A stretch of DNA of 7,465 bases, taken from assembly GCA_016875515.1 (NCBI GenBank), contig VGRA01000116.1:1-7465 (forward strand), given 5' to 3'. The translations under genes and the position numbers were made by a program. Source of the DNA: Deltaproteobacteria bacterium. GTDB lineage: Bacteria; Myxococcota; Myxococcia; Myxococcales; Myxococcaceae. Shown here one piece after another: positions 1-5,558 of the stretch (within the stretch, counting starts at the first letter, position 1; every line of letters begins with the position of its first letter). Under the pieces are notes generated by a model. The model had not been told where the DNA came from. It made no database searches and saw only the letters and a program-made list of their open reading frames with translations.

Positions 1-891
1 CACCTCCGCCTCGGCGGGGCCCAGGGAGAACATCGTCTTGTTGTCGTCGTCCGCAGGGGCCTCCACGGCGGGCGCCGCTGCCTCCAGCTCTATCTCCTCG
101 CTCTCCTCCGGTTCGACGGGGCCCAGGGAGAACATCGTCTTGTTGTCGTCGTCCGCAGGGGCCTCCACGGCGGGCTCCGCTGCGTCCAGCTCTATCTCCT
201 CGCTCTCCTCCGGTTCGACGGGGCCCAGGGAGAACATCGTCTTGTTGTCGTCGTCCGCCGAGGGGACGTCTGCCGCCTCCAGCTCGTTCTCCTCGCTCTC
301 CTCGTCTGCAGGCCCCAGGGAGAACAGGGTCTTGTTGTCGTCCGAGGCGGGGGCTTCGCCGCCCTCGGTGCCCTCGGGGGTCTCCTCCCGGCGCCAGCCC
401 TGGTCTCCGGTGTTGACCAGCTCCGGGTTGTCCAGGAACTCGGCCCCGGAGGCCAGCTGCACCGGCTCGTCCGCGTCCCCGGAGACCTCCAGCTCGATGG
501 GCTCCGGCGCGGGAGCGGCCTCATCGGGCGGAGCCCCGGTGCCGTCCGGGGTCCAGCTGCCCGTCAGCTGGTTCAGGTCCCCGGTCTCCACCTCCAGCTC
601 CACCGGGGGGACCTCGTCCACGGAGACGCCGCGGTCGTCCTCGGAGCCCTCGGCGCGGACGAACTCCGCGTTGGACGCGAGCGCGACCGGCTCGTCCGGC
701 GAGGCAGACATGTCGATGTCCAGCTCGATGGGCTCCGGCGCGGCCTTCACCTGCGTGGCCGCCGCCAACTCCTCGCTGAGCCGGGCGCGCAGCTCCTCCC
801 AGCGCGCCTCCTCCTCGTCGCTGAGGATCTCGAACTGCCGCTTCTCGTCCAGTGCGCGGAACTCTTCGAGCTCTGACAGTTGATCCGACAT
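1..891 (-). CDS. Acidic repeat protein of unknown function, N-terminal 297 residues (cut by window start)
   Basis: I do not recognise a named family. The reading frame is open from an ATG at 889-891 to the window edge, so the C-terminus is missing. Residues 8-40 are a charged, probably helical leader (LEEFRALDEKRQFEILS, then WEELRARL). The rest is low-complexity, Glu/Asp/Pro/Ala-rich and probably disordered. A module containing PEPIEL...DEPVxLAS.AEF occurs twice (residues 51-77 and 128-152). The motif DDNKT[ML]FSLGP occurs four times, with its Thr at 188, 218, 252 and 286, spaced 30, 34 and 34 residues. There is no signal peptide or membrane segment, so it is probably cytoplasmic. A weak GGTGG ribosome-binding sequence lies about 4 bases before the start. 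The leader helix plus acidic linker recalls myxobacterial regulatory proteins that carry a C-terminal PilZ-like or other domain, but that domain would lie outside the window and this is a guess. The coding call itself is strong: no stops, typical codon use and a repeat pattern kept in frame. Confidence 0.82.
   Translation of the reverse strand, partial: MSDQLSELEEFRALDEKRQFEILSDEEEARWEELRARLSEELAAATQVKAAPEPIELDIDMSASPDEPVALASNAEFVRAEGSEDDRGVSVDEVPPVELEVETGDLNQLTGSWTPDGTGAPPDEAAPAPEPIELEVSGDADEPVQLASGAEFLDNPELVNTGDQGWRREETPEGTEGGEAPASDDNKTLFSLGPADEESEENELEAADVPSADDDNKTMFSLGPVEPEESEEIELDAAEPAVEAPADDDNKTMFSLGPVEPEESEEIELEAAAPAVEAPADDDNKTMFSLGPAEAEV
15..258 (-). repeat. 102-bp in-frame tandem duplication, two full copies plus 40 bp of a third
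   Basis: Copies 15-116 and 117-218 differ at only two positions (74/176 and 82/184). Identity continues into a third partial copy, 219-258. Each unit encodes 34 residues containing DDDNKTMFSLGP followed by an acidic EPEESEEIEL stretch. Both differences change an amino acid (Ala/Glu and Glu/Asp). A fourth, older copy with a 30-residue period carries the motif at about 312-342. The near-identity implies recent duplication or gene conversion inside the gene. Confidence 0.93.
436..741 (-). repeat. Diverged two-copy module of about 77 residues in the acidic protein
   Basis: Residues 51-77 (bases 661-741) and 128-152 (bases 436-510) share APEPIEL, DEPV, LAS and AEF in the same order. Each is followed by a Trp and a TP(D/E)GT sequence (residues 113-119 and 166-175). 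This reads as an old internal duplication, much more diverged than the 102-bp repeats nearby. Function unknown. Confidence 0.6.
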
Positions 892-1003
892 CGTCCACCC
901 GGGGCAGGGGCCGGGTGGGATGAACGGTCACCCCCGGCCGGATTGAAGTCCGACACTCTACGCGCAACGCGCCGGCGCCGGAAGTTCCCCGCCGGGGTCC
1001 CGG
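892..1003 (-). promoter_or_regulatory. Leader/intergenic region with a perfect 8-bp dyad upstream of the acidic repeat gene
   Basis: This 112-bp gap separates the peptidase stop from the start of the acidic repeat gene on the same strand. Arms CCACCCGG (895-902) and CCGGGTGG (911-918) are exact inverted repeats around an 8-base loop. In the minus-strand mRNA the proximal arm holds the only Shine-Dalgarno-like sequence and ends 3 bases before the ATG, so the hairpin could limit translation, or the dyad could be a DNA operator. A weak -10-like TAGAGT lies at 955-960 on the minus strand, without a good -35. I see no T-tract terminator for the upstream peptidase gene. Confidence 0.35.
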
Positions 1004-2380
1004 CTACCGGCCCTGGGCCTGCTTGCGGACCTCGGCGTCCAGCGTCTCCGCCGTCCGCCCGTAGCGGCGCTCCAGCACCTCGGAGAACGCCGCGCCGCCC
1101 TTCACGTCCGCGAGCAGCTGCAGCAGCCCCGGGAAGCCGCCCCGCTTGGCGAGCTCGCGCACCGACAGCGCGCAGAAGCCGTAGGCGGCCGCCGGGTCAG
1201 ACGCGCCGATGGGGCCCTGGTGCTCCATGGAGGCCAGCGTGGGCAATGTGCCTCCGGCGGCGGCGCCCTTCATCCGGGCGGCCACGCCAATGGGCGGCCC
1301 GTCCCCGCCGAGGGACCGCCACTCCACGAACTCGGCAATGCCCTCTGAGAACCAGTGGGGCAGCCGCGCGTTGTCGGCCAGTTCGTCCGTGACCGCGTGC
1401 ACATACTCGTGGGTGAGCGTGGCCTTCACCTCCCGCGTCATCTCCGCCGAGTCGTTCATCCGGATGGATCCGCTGGAGTAGAGGCCGGCCACCGACCGGG
1501 CCATGCCCTCCCCGTGGTGGATGGTGAACTCCTCGCGCGTGTAGAGGACGACGTCCAGGGGGGCCTTGCGGACCGTGCCGAGGATGCGCTGGGTGGCCTC
1601 CCACGCCTCGTTCATGGCGGCCTGGATGCGCCCCTCGTACTCCGCGCGCTGCCCGAAGTCTCGCCCCTGGCTGAAGTACCGGAAGCGGAAGCGGCTGTTC
1701 TGCCGCACGCGCATGCCCGCAGGCCCCTCCGCGGACTCGTACGTCAGCGAGCCCTCGTCGGACGTCCCGGGCTCCACGCGGCCGCCGCCGGCCGTGGACC
1801 CGGGCGTGGACGGCGGTTCCGGCGCCCCGGACAGGATGCGCCGCTCAATGGCGTCCGCCTCCTGCAGCGCCGCCTTCTCCTCCTTCAGCCCCGCGCGCGC
1901 CTTGCCCAGCAGCGCCTTCGCCTCCGCGGCGCGGGGGGACTTCGGCGGCACCTGCTCCAGCACGGAAGCGGCCCCCTTCAGGTCCCGCTCCTCCAGCAGC
2001 TGCTGCCCCAGCTCCACCGCCAGGTCACCGTCCCCCGGGAACTTCTTGAGCCCCCGCCGCAGCGCCGCCTCCGCTGCCGAGGCCTGCTCCGTGGCCCGCG
2101 CCGTCCGGGCCAGCTGCAGCATCACCGCGGGGGTGGAGTGGAACTTCTCAGCCAGCTCGGCGAGCGACCAGGCCATCACCCCGTCCGTCCCGGCCAGGGT
2201 CCGCGAGCCGTCCAGGAGCAGCCCGGACAGGGCAGGGCGGTCCGCCGCGGAGACGGTCTCAGGCTTCACGGACGAGAAGCCCAGGTACAGCTCCTCCCAC
2301 GCCTTCTCGGCGGCCCAGGCGCGGGCCTGTTGGACGGTGGGAGCGGCTGTGAGGGCGAGGGCGAGGAGGAGGGCGTGCAC
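1004..2380 (-). CDS. Secreted TPR-containing metallopeptidase, Peptidase MA (gluzincin) type
   Basis: A 458-residue protein whose zinc-peptidase signature is HEYVH at residues 324-328, followed by SEGIAEF at 345-351. H324 and H328 should bind zinc, E325 should be the catalytic base and E346 the third ligand, as in Peptidase MA-like gluzincins. Residues 1-13 form a short hydrophobic signal sequence (ALLLALALTAA), so export is likely. Residues about 20-180 are Ala/Leu/Glu-rich helical repeats of TPR type, including RRGLKKFPGDGDLAVELG. A Gly/Pro/Ser/Thr linker (184-210) separates them from the peptidase domain (about 220-440). Substrate unknown. The start taken is GTG at 2378-2380, 22 bp after the ilvA stop, which suggests co-transcription with ilvA. 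A G-run at 2395-2400 is rather far from this GTG. An in-frame CTG four codons upstream would add LRAT and give the signal peptide a positive charge, so the exact start is uncertain. Confidence 0.88.
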   Translation of the reverse strand: MHALLLALALTAAPTVQQARAWAAEKAWEELYLGFSSVKPETVSAADRPALSGLLLDGSRTLAGTDGVMAWSLAELAEKFHSTPAVMLQLARTARATEQASAAEAALRRGLKKFPGDGDLAVELGQQLLEERDLKGAASVLEQVPPKSPRAAEAKALLGKARAGLKEEKAALQEADAIERRILSGAPEPPSTPGSTAGGGRVEPGTSDEGSLTYESAEGPAGMRVRQNSRFRFRYFSQGRDFGQRAEYEGRIQAAMNEAWEATQRILGTVRKAPLDVVLYTREEFTIHHGEGMARSVAGLYSSGSIRMNDSAEMTREVKATLTHEYVHAVTDELADNARLPHWFSEGIAEFVEWRSLGGDGPPIGVAARMKGAAAGGTLPTLASMEHQGPIGASDPAAAYGFCALSVRELAKRGGFPGLLQLLADVKGGAAFSEVLERRYGRTAETLDAEVRKQAQGR

Positions 2381-2402
2381 TGTGGCGCGCAGTATCCCCC
2401 CG

Positions 2403-3608
2403 CTACTGGGTGACCTGCCAGCCCTGCTGGGAGAGGGCCGCCTTGAGCTCGGCCACGTGGTCCACGCCGCGCGTCTCCAGCATGGCCTCCACCTGCACCT
2501 CGCCCAGGGACACGGGGGAGAAGGCGCGGTGGTGGTAGATCTCCACTACGTTCGCCCCGTGCTCGGCAATGGCGGTCACGAACCGCGCCAGCATCCCGGG
2601 GCGGTCCGGCAGGGTGACCTTCAGCCGCACCAGCCGGCCGTCCTTCACCAGGCCGCGCTCGATGATGCGGCTCACCAGGTTCACGTCGATGTTGCCGCCG
2701 CACAGGATGACGCCGGTCTTCTTCCCCTTCGCCTGCGGGATGCGGCCGCTGAGCAGCGCCGCCAAGCCGGCCGCCCCCGCCCCCTCCACCACGGACTTCT
2801 CCCGCTCCAGCAGCAAGAGGATGGCCGCCGCCAGCTCCTCCTCCTCCACCGTGACGATGTCGTCCACGTACTTGCGGATGACCTCGAAGGTGAGCTTCCC
2901 GGGCCGCTTCACTGCCAGGCCGTCCGCAATGGTCTGCGCGGGCTGCAGGTGCACCACGTGGCCGGCCTCCAGGGAGGCCTTCATGGCCGGCATCACTGCC
3001 GGCTGGACGCCAATCACCTGGATGCGCGGGTTGGTCTCCTTGAGCGCCAGCGCAATGCCGCTGATGAGCCCTCCCCCGCCAATGGGCACCACCACCACTT
3101 CCAGATGCCGGAACTGCTCCAGCAGTTCCAGCCCCACGGTCCCCTGACCGGCCATCACCTGGTCGTCGTCGAACGGGTGGACGAACGTGCGCCCCTCCGC
3201 CTTCTGCACGCGCACCGCCTCGTCGAACGCCTCGTCGAAGCCATTGCCCTTCAAGATGACGTTGGCGCCGTAGCCGCGGGTGCGCGAGGCCTTGATGAGC
3301 GGGGTGCGCTCCGGCATCACGATGGTGGTGGAGATGCCCAGCCGGCCCGCGTGGTAGGCCACCCCCTGCGCGTGGTTGCCGGCGCTCGCGGACACCACCC
3401 CCGCGGCCTTCTCCGCGTCCGTCAGCTGCAGCAGCTTGTTGAGCGCCCCGCGCTCCTTGAAGGAGCCGGTGCGCTGCTCGTTCTCGAACTTGAAGTGAAG
3501 CTGGGCGCACCCCGTCTCCGGGAAGTGCTCGGTGCGGCTGAACTGGGTCCGGGTGACGGCCCCGGCGATGCGCTTCTGGGCGGATTCAATGTCGGACAGG
3601 GAGATCAC
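2403..3608 (-). CDS. ilvA: Threonine ammonia-lyase (threonine dehydratase) with C-terminal ACT domain
   Basis: A PLP enzyme converting L-threonine to 2-oxobutanoate and ammonia, the entry step of isoleucine synthesis; cytoplasmic. The protein is 401 residues. K51 in RTGSFKERGALNK is the Schiff-base lysine. SASAGNHAQG (73-82) is the substrate loop, GGGGL (177-181) the PLP phosphate loop, and CGGN (303-306) lies near the pyridine nitrogen. An ACT domain follows from about residue 327 (LKVTLPDRPGMLARFVTAIAEHGANV). The length fits the medium form with one ACT domain, between catabolic TdcB-like enzymes (no ACT) and long IlvA enzymes (tandem ACT-like domains). The ACT domain suggests feedback by an amino acid. 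The frame stays open to 4301, but the family start is GTG at 3606-3608 (MISLSDIESAQ), preceded by GAGG at 6-base spacing. It starts 37 bp from a divergent lipoprotein gene, and a TPR metallopeptidase gene follows. Confidence 0.95.
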   Translation of the reverse strand: MISLSDIESAQKRIAGAVTRTQFSRTEHFPETGCAQLHFKFENEQRTGSFKERGALNKLLQLTDAEKAAGVVSASAGNHAQGVAYHAGRLGISTTIVMPERTPLIKASRTRGYGANVILKGNGFDEAFDEAVRVQKAEGRTFVHPFDDDQVMAGQGTVGLELLEQFRHLEVVVVPIGGGGLISGIALALKETNPRIQVIGVQPAVMPAMKASLEAGHVVHLQPAQTIADGLAVKRPGKLTFEVIRKYVDDIVTVEEEELAAAILLLLEREKSVVEGAGAAGLAALLSGRIPQAKGKKTGVILCGGNIDVNLVSRIIERGLVKDGRLVRLKVTLPDRPGMLARFVTAIAEHGANVVEIYHHRAFSPVSLGEVQVEAMLETRGVDHVAELKAALSQQGWQVTQ

Positions 3609-3627
3609 GCGCGGCCTCGCTGCGGGG

Positions 3628-3656
3628 CTGATACCATCCGCCCCCGTGAAGGTCAC
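3628..3656 (-). promoter_or_regulatory. Candidate sigma70-type promoter for ilvA
   Basis: On the minus strand, GTGACC (3656-3651, 4 of 6 to TTGACA) and TATCAG (3633-3628, 4 of 6 to TATAAT) are separated by exactly 17 bp. Transcription would start near 3621 and give a leader of about 13 bases that includes the GCGAGG ribosome-binding sequence of ilvA. The -35 box falls inside the first codons of the divergent lipoprotein gene. This rests on consensus matching only. Confidence 0.35.
3629..3637 (+). promoter_or_regulatory. Candidate extended -10 for the Cys-repeat lipoprotein gene
   Basis: TGATACCAT on the plus strand fits an extended -10 (TG, one base, then TACCAT, 4 of 6 to TATAAT). No -35 box is recognisable. 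Transcription would start near 3644, so the GTG at 3646 would be nearly leaderless, which agrees with the lack of a clear Shine-Dalgarno sequence there. It overlaps the candidate ilvA -10 on the other strand. Weak evidence. Confidence 0.2.
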
Positions 3657-5550
3657 GCCCACCGCCCTGCGTCTGTGTTCCCTCGTCCTCCTCACCGCCA
3701 CCGCCGTGCTGGCGCCGCTGGCCGGCTGCGGTTCCGCGCAGCCCACCTGCTCCGCATCCAACTGCGTCGGCTGCTGCGAGGAGGACACGTGCATCCCCCC
3801 CTCCCAGACGACCAACGGCCAGTGCGGCGGCTCCGGCAGTGCCTGCCGTGCCTGCCTCCCGGGCCAGGCCTGCCTGGACAGCGCCTGCGTGAAGACCGGC
3901 GAGGGGCTCTGCACCCCGGACACCTGCACCACGGGCTGCTGCCAGGGAGGGACGTGCGTGCAGCCGGGGGCGCAGACGGCGGCGGCGTGCGGCGGCGCGG
4001 GGACCGCCTGCCGCGCCTGCGCCACGGGCCAGGCGTGCGCGTCCGGCGCCTGCGTCACCCCGGACCCCTCCTGCGGACCGGGCAACTGCGCCGGCTGCTG
4101 TGACGGCGACACCTGCGTCCTCTCCGCGGCCCAGACCGCCTCCCGGTGCGGCCGCTCCGGGGACGCGTGCATGGCGTGCCTGGCGGGCCGCACCTGCTCG
4201 GCAGGGCAGTGCACCCTGTCCGGAACGGGCGGGGGCGGCGGGGGAGGCAGCACCACCTGCTCGGCCGCCAACTGTGCCGGCGGGTGCTGCTTCGGCAACA
4301 CCTGTATCGTCTACACCGCGCAGGGCAACGCCCAGTGCGGCAAGGGCGGGGCGGCCTGCAACGGCTGCGCGTCCGGCCAAGTGTGCACCGCCGGGGCCTG
4401 CGCGCCCTCCGGCACGGGCGGCGGGACGGGAGGCGGAACGGGCGGAAGCGGCGGCACCACCTGCAACGCCACCACCTGTCCGTCCGGCTGCTGCAGCGGC
4501 AACACCTGCGTGGCCCCGTCTGCGCAGTCCACCTCCGCGTGCGGCAAGGGGGGCGACGTCTGCAAGACCTGCGCGTCCGGCCAGGCCTGCAGCGCGGGGG
4601 CGTGTGCCACGCCGTGCAACGCCACCACCTGTCCATCCGGCTGCTGCAACGGCAGCACCTGCGTGGCCTTCACGGCGCAGTCGGAGGCCCAGTGCGGCAC
4701 GTCCGGCAACACCTGCTCGGCGTGCGCCACGGGCAAGGTGTGCGCCTCCGGCGTCTGCACCACGCCGTGCGACGGCACCAACTGCCCGTCCGGGTGCTGC
4801 AACGGCAACACCTGCGTGGCGCAGGCGAACCAGGCGGTGGCCCAGTGTGGCAAGGGCGGGGCGTCCTGCAAGGCCTGCGCGGCGGGCCAGTCCTGCACCG
4901 CGGGGGCCTGCGTCAGCCCGTGCAACGCCACCAGCTGCCCGTCCGGCTGCTGCAACGGCAACACCTGCGTGGCCGTCGCCGCCCAGGGCGCCTCCCGGTG
5001 CGGCAAGTCCGGGGCCGCGTGCGCGGCGTGCGCCACCGGGCAGGTGTGCAGCTCGGGCACGTGCGTCACCGGCTCCAGCGGCGGCGGGGCACTCGGAGAC
5101 CCCTGCACCGCCAACGCGGACTGCGCCGGCGGGCTGTGCCTGCAGCAGGGCAGCGCGGCCACGGCCACCACCTGGCCCGGCGGCTACTGCTCCAGGGCGT
5201 GCACCACCACCACGGACTGCGGCAAGGACGCGCAGGGCAACCCCCTGGGCTACTGCAACGCCTCCGGCGCTTGCCTGAAGGCCTGCAGCGCCACCACCGG
5301 CCAGTCCAATTGCCGCAGCGGCTACGTGTGCGACATCGGCTGGATTGCCTCCGCGCGCACCACGGCGAAGGCGTGCGTGTGGAAGTGCATCTCCAACTCG
5401 GACTGTGGCGGCGGCAGCATCTGTGACTCGGGGGCGGCGGCCGGCTACTGCGCCGGGGGCGCCACCTACCGGTGCATCGGGCAGGGGTACGTGGCCACGC
5501 CCACCTGCTTGAACGGCGCCACCTGCAAGGCCAACGGCTACTGTCCCTAG
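3646..5550 (+). CDS. Cysteine-rich repeat lipoprotein (eight ten-cysteine units plus Cys-rich C-terminal region)
   Basis: A 634-residue predicted lipoprotein. Residues 1-27 form a signal peptide (MKVTPTALRL, then a hydrophobic stretch) ending in the lipobox LAGC, with C28 as the lipidated cysteine. The +2 residue is Gly, so outer-membrane or surface placement is likely. Residues 35-473 are eight tandem units with the pattern C-x4-C-x2/3-CC-x4-C-x10-C-x6-C-x2-C-x5-C-x4-C. Units 3 and 4 are followed by Gly/Thr/Ser linkers. Residues 474-634 hold 20 more cysteines in a different spacing and end in NGYCP. The mature protein has about 101 cysteines, even-numbered within each unit, so it is probably a rigid disulfide-bonded stalk or adhesive surface protein. 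This role is inferred, and I recognise no catalytic motif. The start is GTG at 3646 because it gives a complete signal peptide; the open frame upstream (to 3532) only runs back antisense over ilvA. An XRE regulator gene follows after 8 bp. Cys-rich lipoproteins are common in myxobacteria, and I know no characterised member with this unit. Confidence 0.9.
   Translation: MKVTPTALRLCSLVLLTATAVLAPLAGCGSAQPTCSASNCVGCCEEDTCIPPSQTTNGQCGGSGSACRACLPGQACLDSACVKTGEGLCTPDTCTTGCCQGGTCVQPGAQTAAACGGAGTACRACATGQACASGACVTPDPSCGPGNCAGCCDGDTCVLSAAQTASRCGRSGDACMACLAGRTCSAGQCTLSGTGGGGGGGSTTCSAANCAGGCCFGNTCIVYTAQGNAQCGKGGAACNGCASGQVCTAGACAPSGTGGGTGGGTGGSGGTTCNATTCPSGCCSGNTCVAPSAQSTSACGKGGDVCKTCASGQACSAGACATPCNATTCPSGCCNGSTCVAFTAQSEAQCGTSGNTCSACATGKVCASGVCTTPCDGTNCPSGCCNGNTCVAQANQAVAQCGKGGASCKACAAGQSCTAGACVSPCNATSCPSGCCNGNTCVAVAAQGASRCGKSGAACAACATGQVCSSGTCVTGSSGGGALGDPCTANADCAGGLCLQQGSAATATTWPGGYCSRACTTTTDCGKDAQGNPLGYCNASGACLKACSATTGQSNCRSGYVCDIGWIASARTTAKACVWKCISNSDCGGGSICDSGAAAGYCAGGATYRCIGQGYVATPTCLNGATCKANGYCP
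3748..5064 (+). repeat. Eight tandem ten-cysteine coding repeats
   Basis: Units start at 3748, 3910, 4072, 4258, 4462, 4615, 4768 and 4921, giving lengths of 54, 54, 62, 68, 51, 51 and 51 residues, with the last core ending at 5064. Every unit has ten cysteines. Units 1-3 are the most diverged. Units 5-8 share CNATTCPSGCC-like openings followed by NG(N/S)TCVA, and the first 54 bases of units 5 and 6 differ at three positions. Length variation comes almost only from the linkers between units. Confidence 0.95.
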
Positions 5551-5558
5551 GGCCCGCC

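Noticed and set aside
38..883. Plus-strand Ser-rich open frame with repeats
   Set aside because: It is the antisense reading of the acidic repeat gene. The repeats are inherited from the real gene, and composition is almost only Ser/Gly/Ala/Pro.
987..997. CCCC-GCC-GGGG hairpin as terminator of the peptidase gene
   Set aside because: A four-pair stem with no following T-tract; expected by chance in such G+C-rich sequence.
3532..3645. Upstream start for the lipoprotein at 3532
   Set aside because: It would overlap the ilvA 5' end and bury the signal peptide 38 residues in. GTG at 3646 gives a standard lipoprotein signal.
1566..4103. Long plus-strand open frame of 845 codons across the peptidase and ilvA genes
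   Set aside because: It runs antisense to two recognisable proteins (HEYVH peptidase, PLP enzyme), has biased Arg/His/Leu composition and no domain. High G+C makes such shadows common.
3609..4301. N-terminal extension of ilvA back to 4301
   Set aside because: The extra 231 residues are antisense to the Cys-repeat array. The conserved family start and a GAGG ribosome-binding sequence are at the GTG at 3606-3608.
3748..5064. CRISPR-like or satellite array
   Set aside because: Units are 153-204 bp with conservation in codons rather than a short identical repeat with unique spacers; it is a coding repeat.
4462..5064. NAT/NGS sequons in the Cys repeats as N-glycosylation sites
   Set aside because: Known bacterial N-glycosylation usually needs extra sequence context and machinery not seen here; the residues are part of the repeat consensus.
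3748..5064. Metallothionein-like metal-binding array
   Set aside because: The protein is exported and lipid-anchored, with widely spaced even-numbered cysteines, which fits disulfides better than a cytosolic metal cluster.
4311..5171. Minus-strand 286-codon repeat frame opposite the Cys array
   Set aside because: Periodicity is copied from the plus-strand repeats. The plus-strand frame has a signal peptide, lipobox and fixed cysteine spacing.
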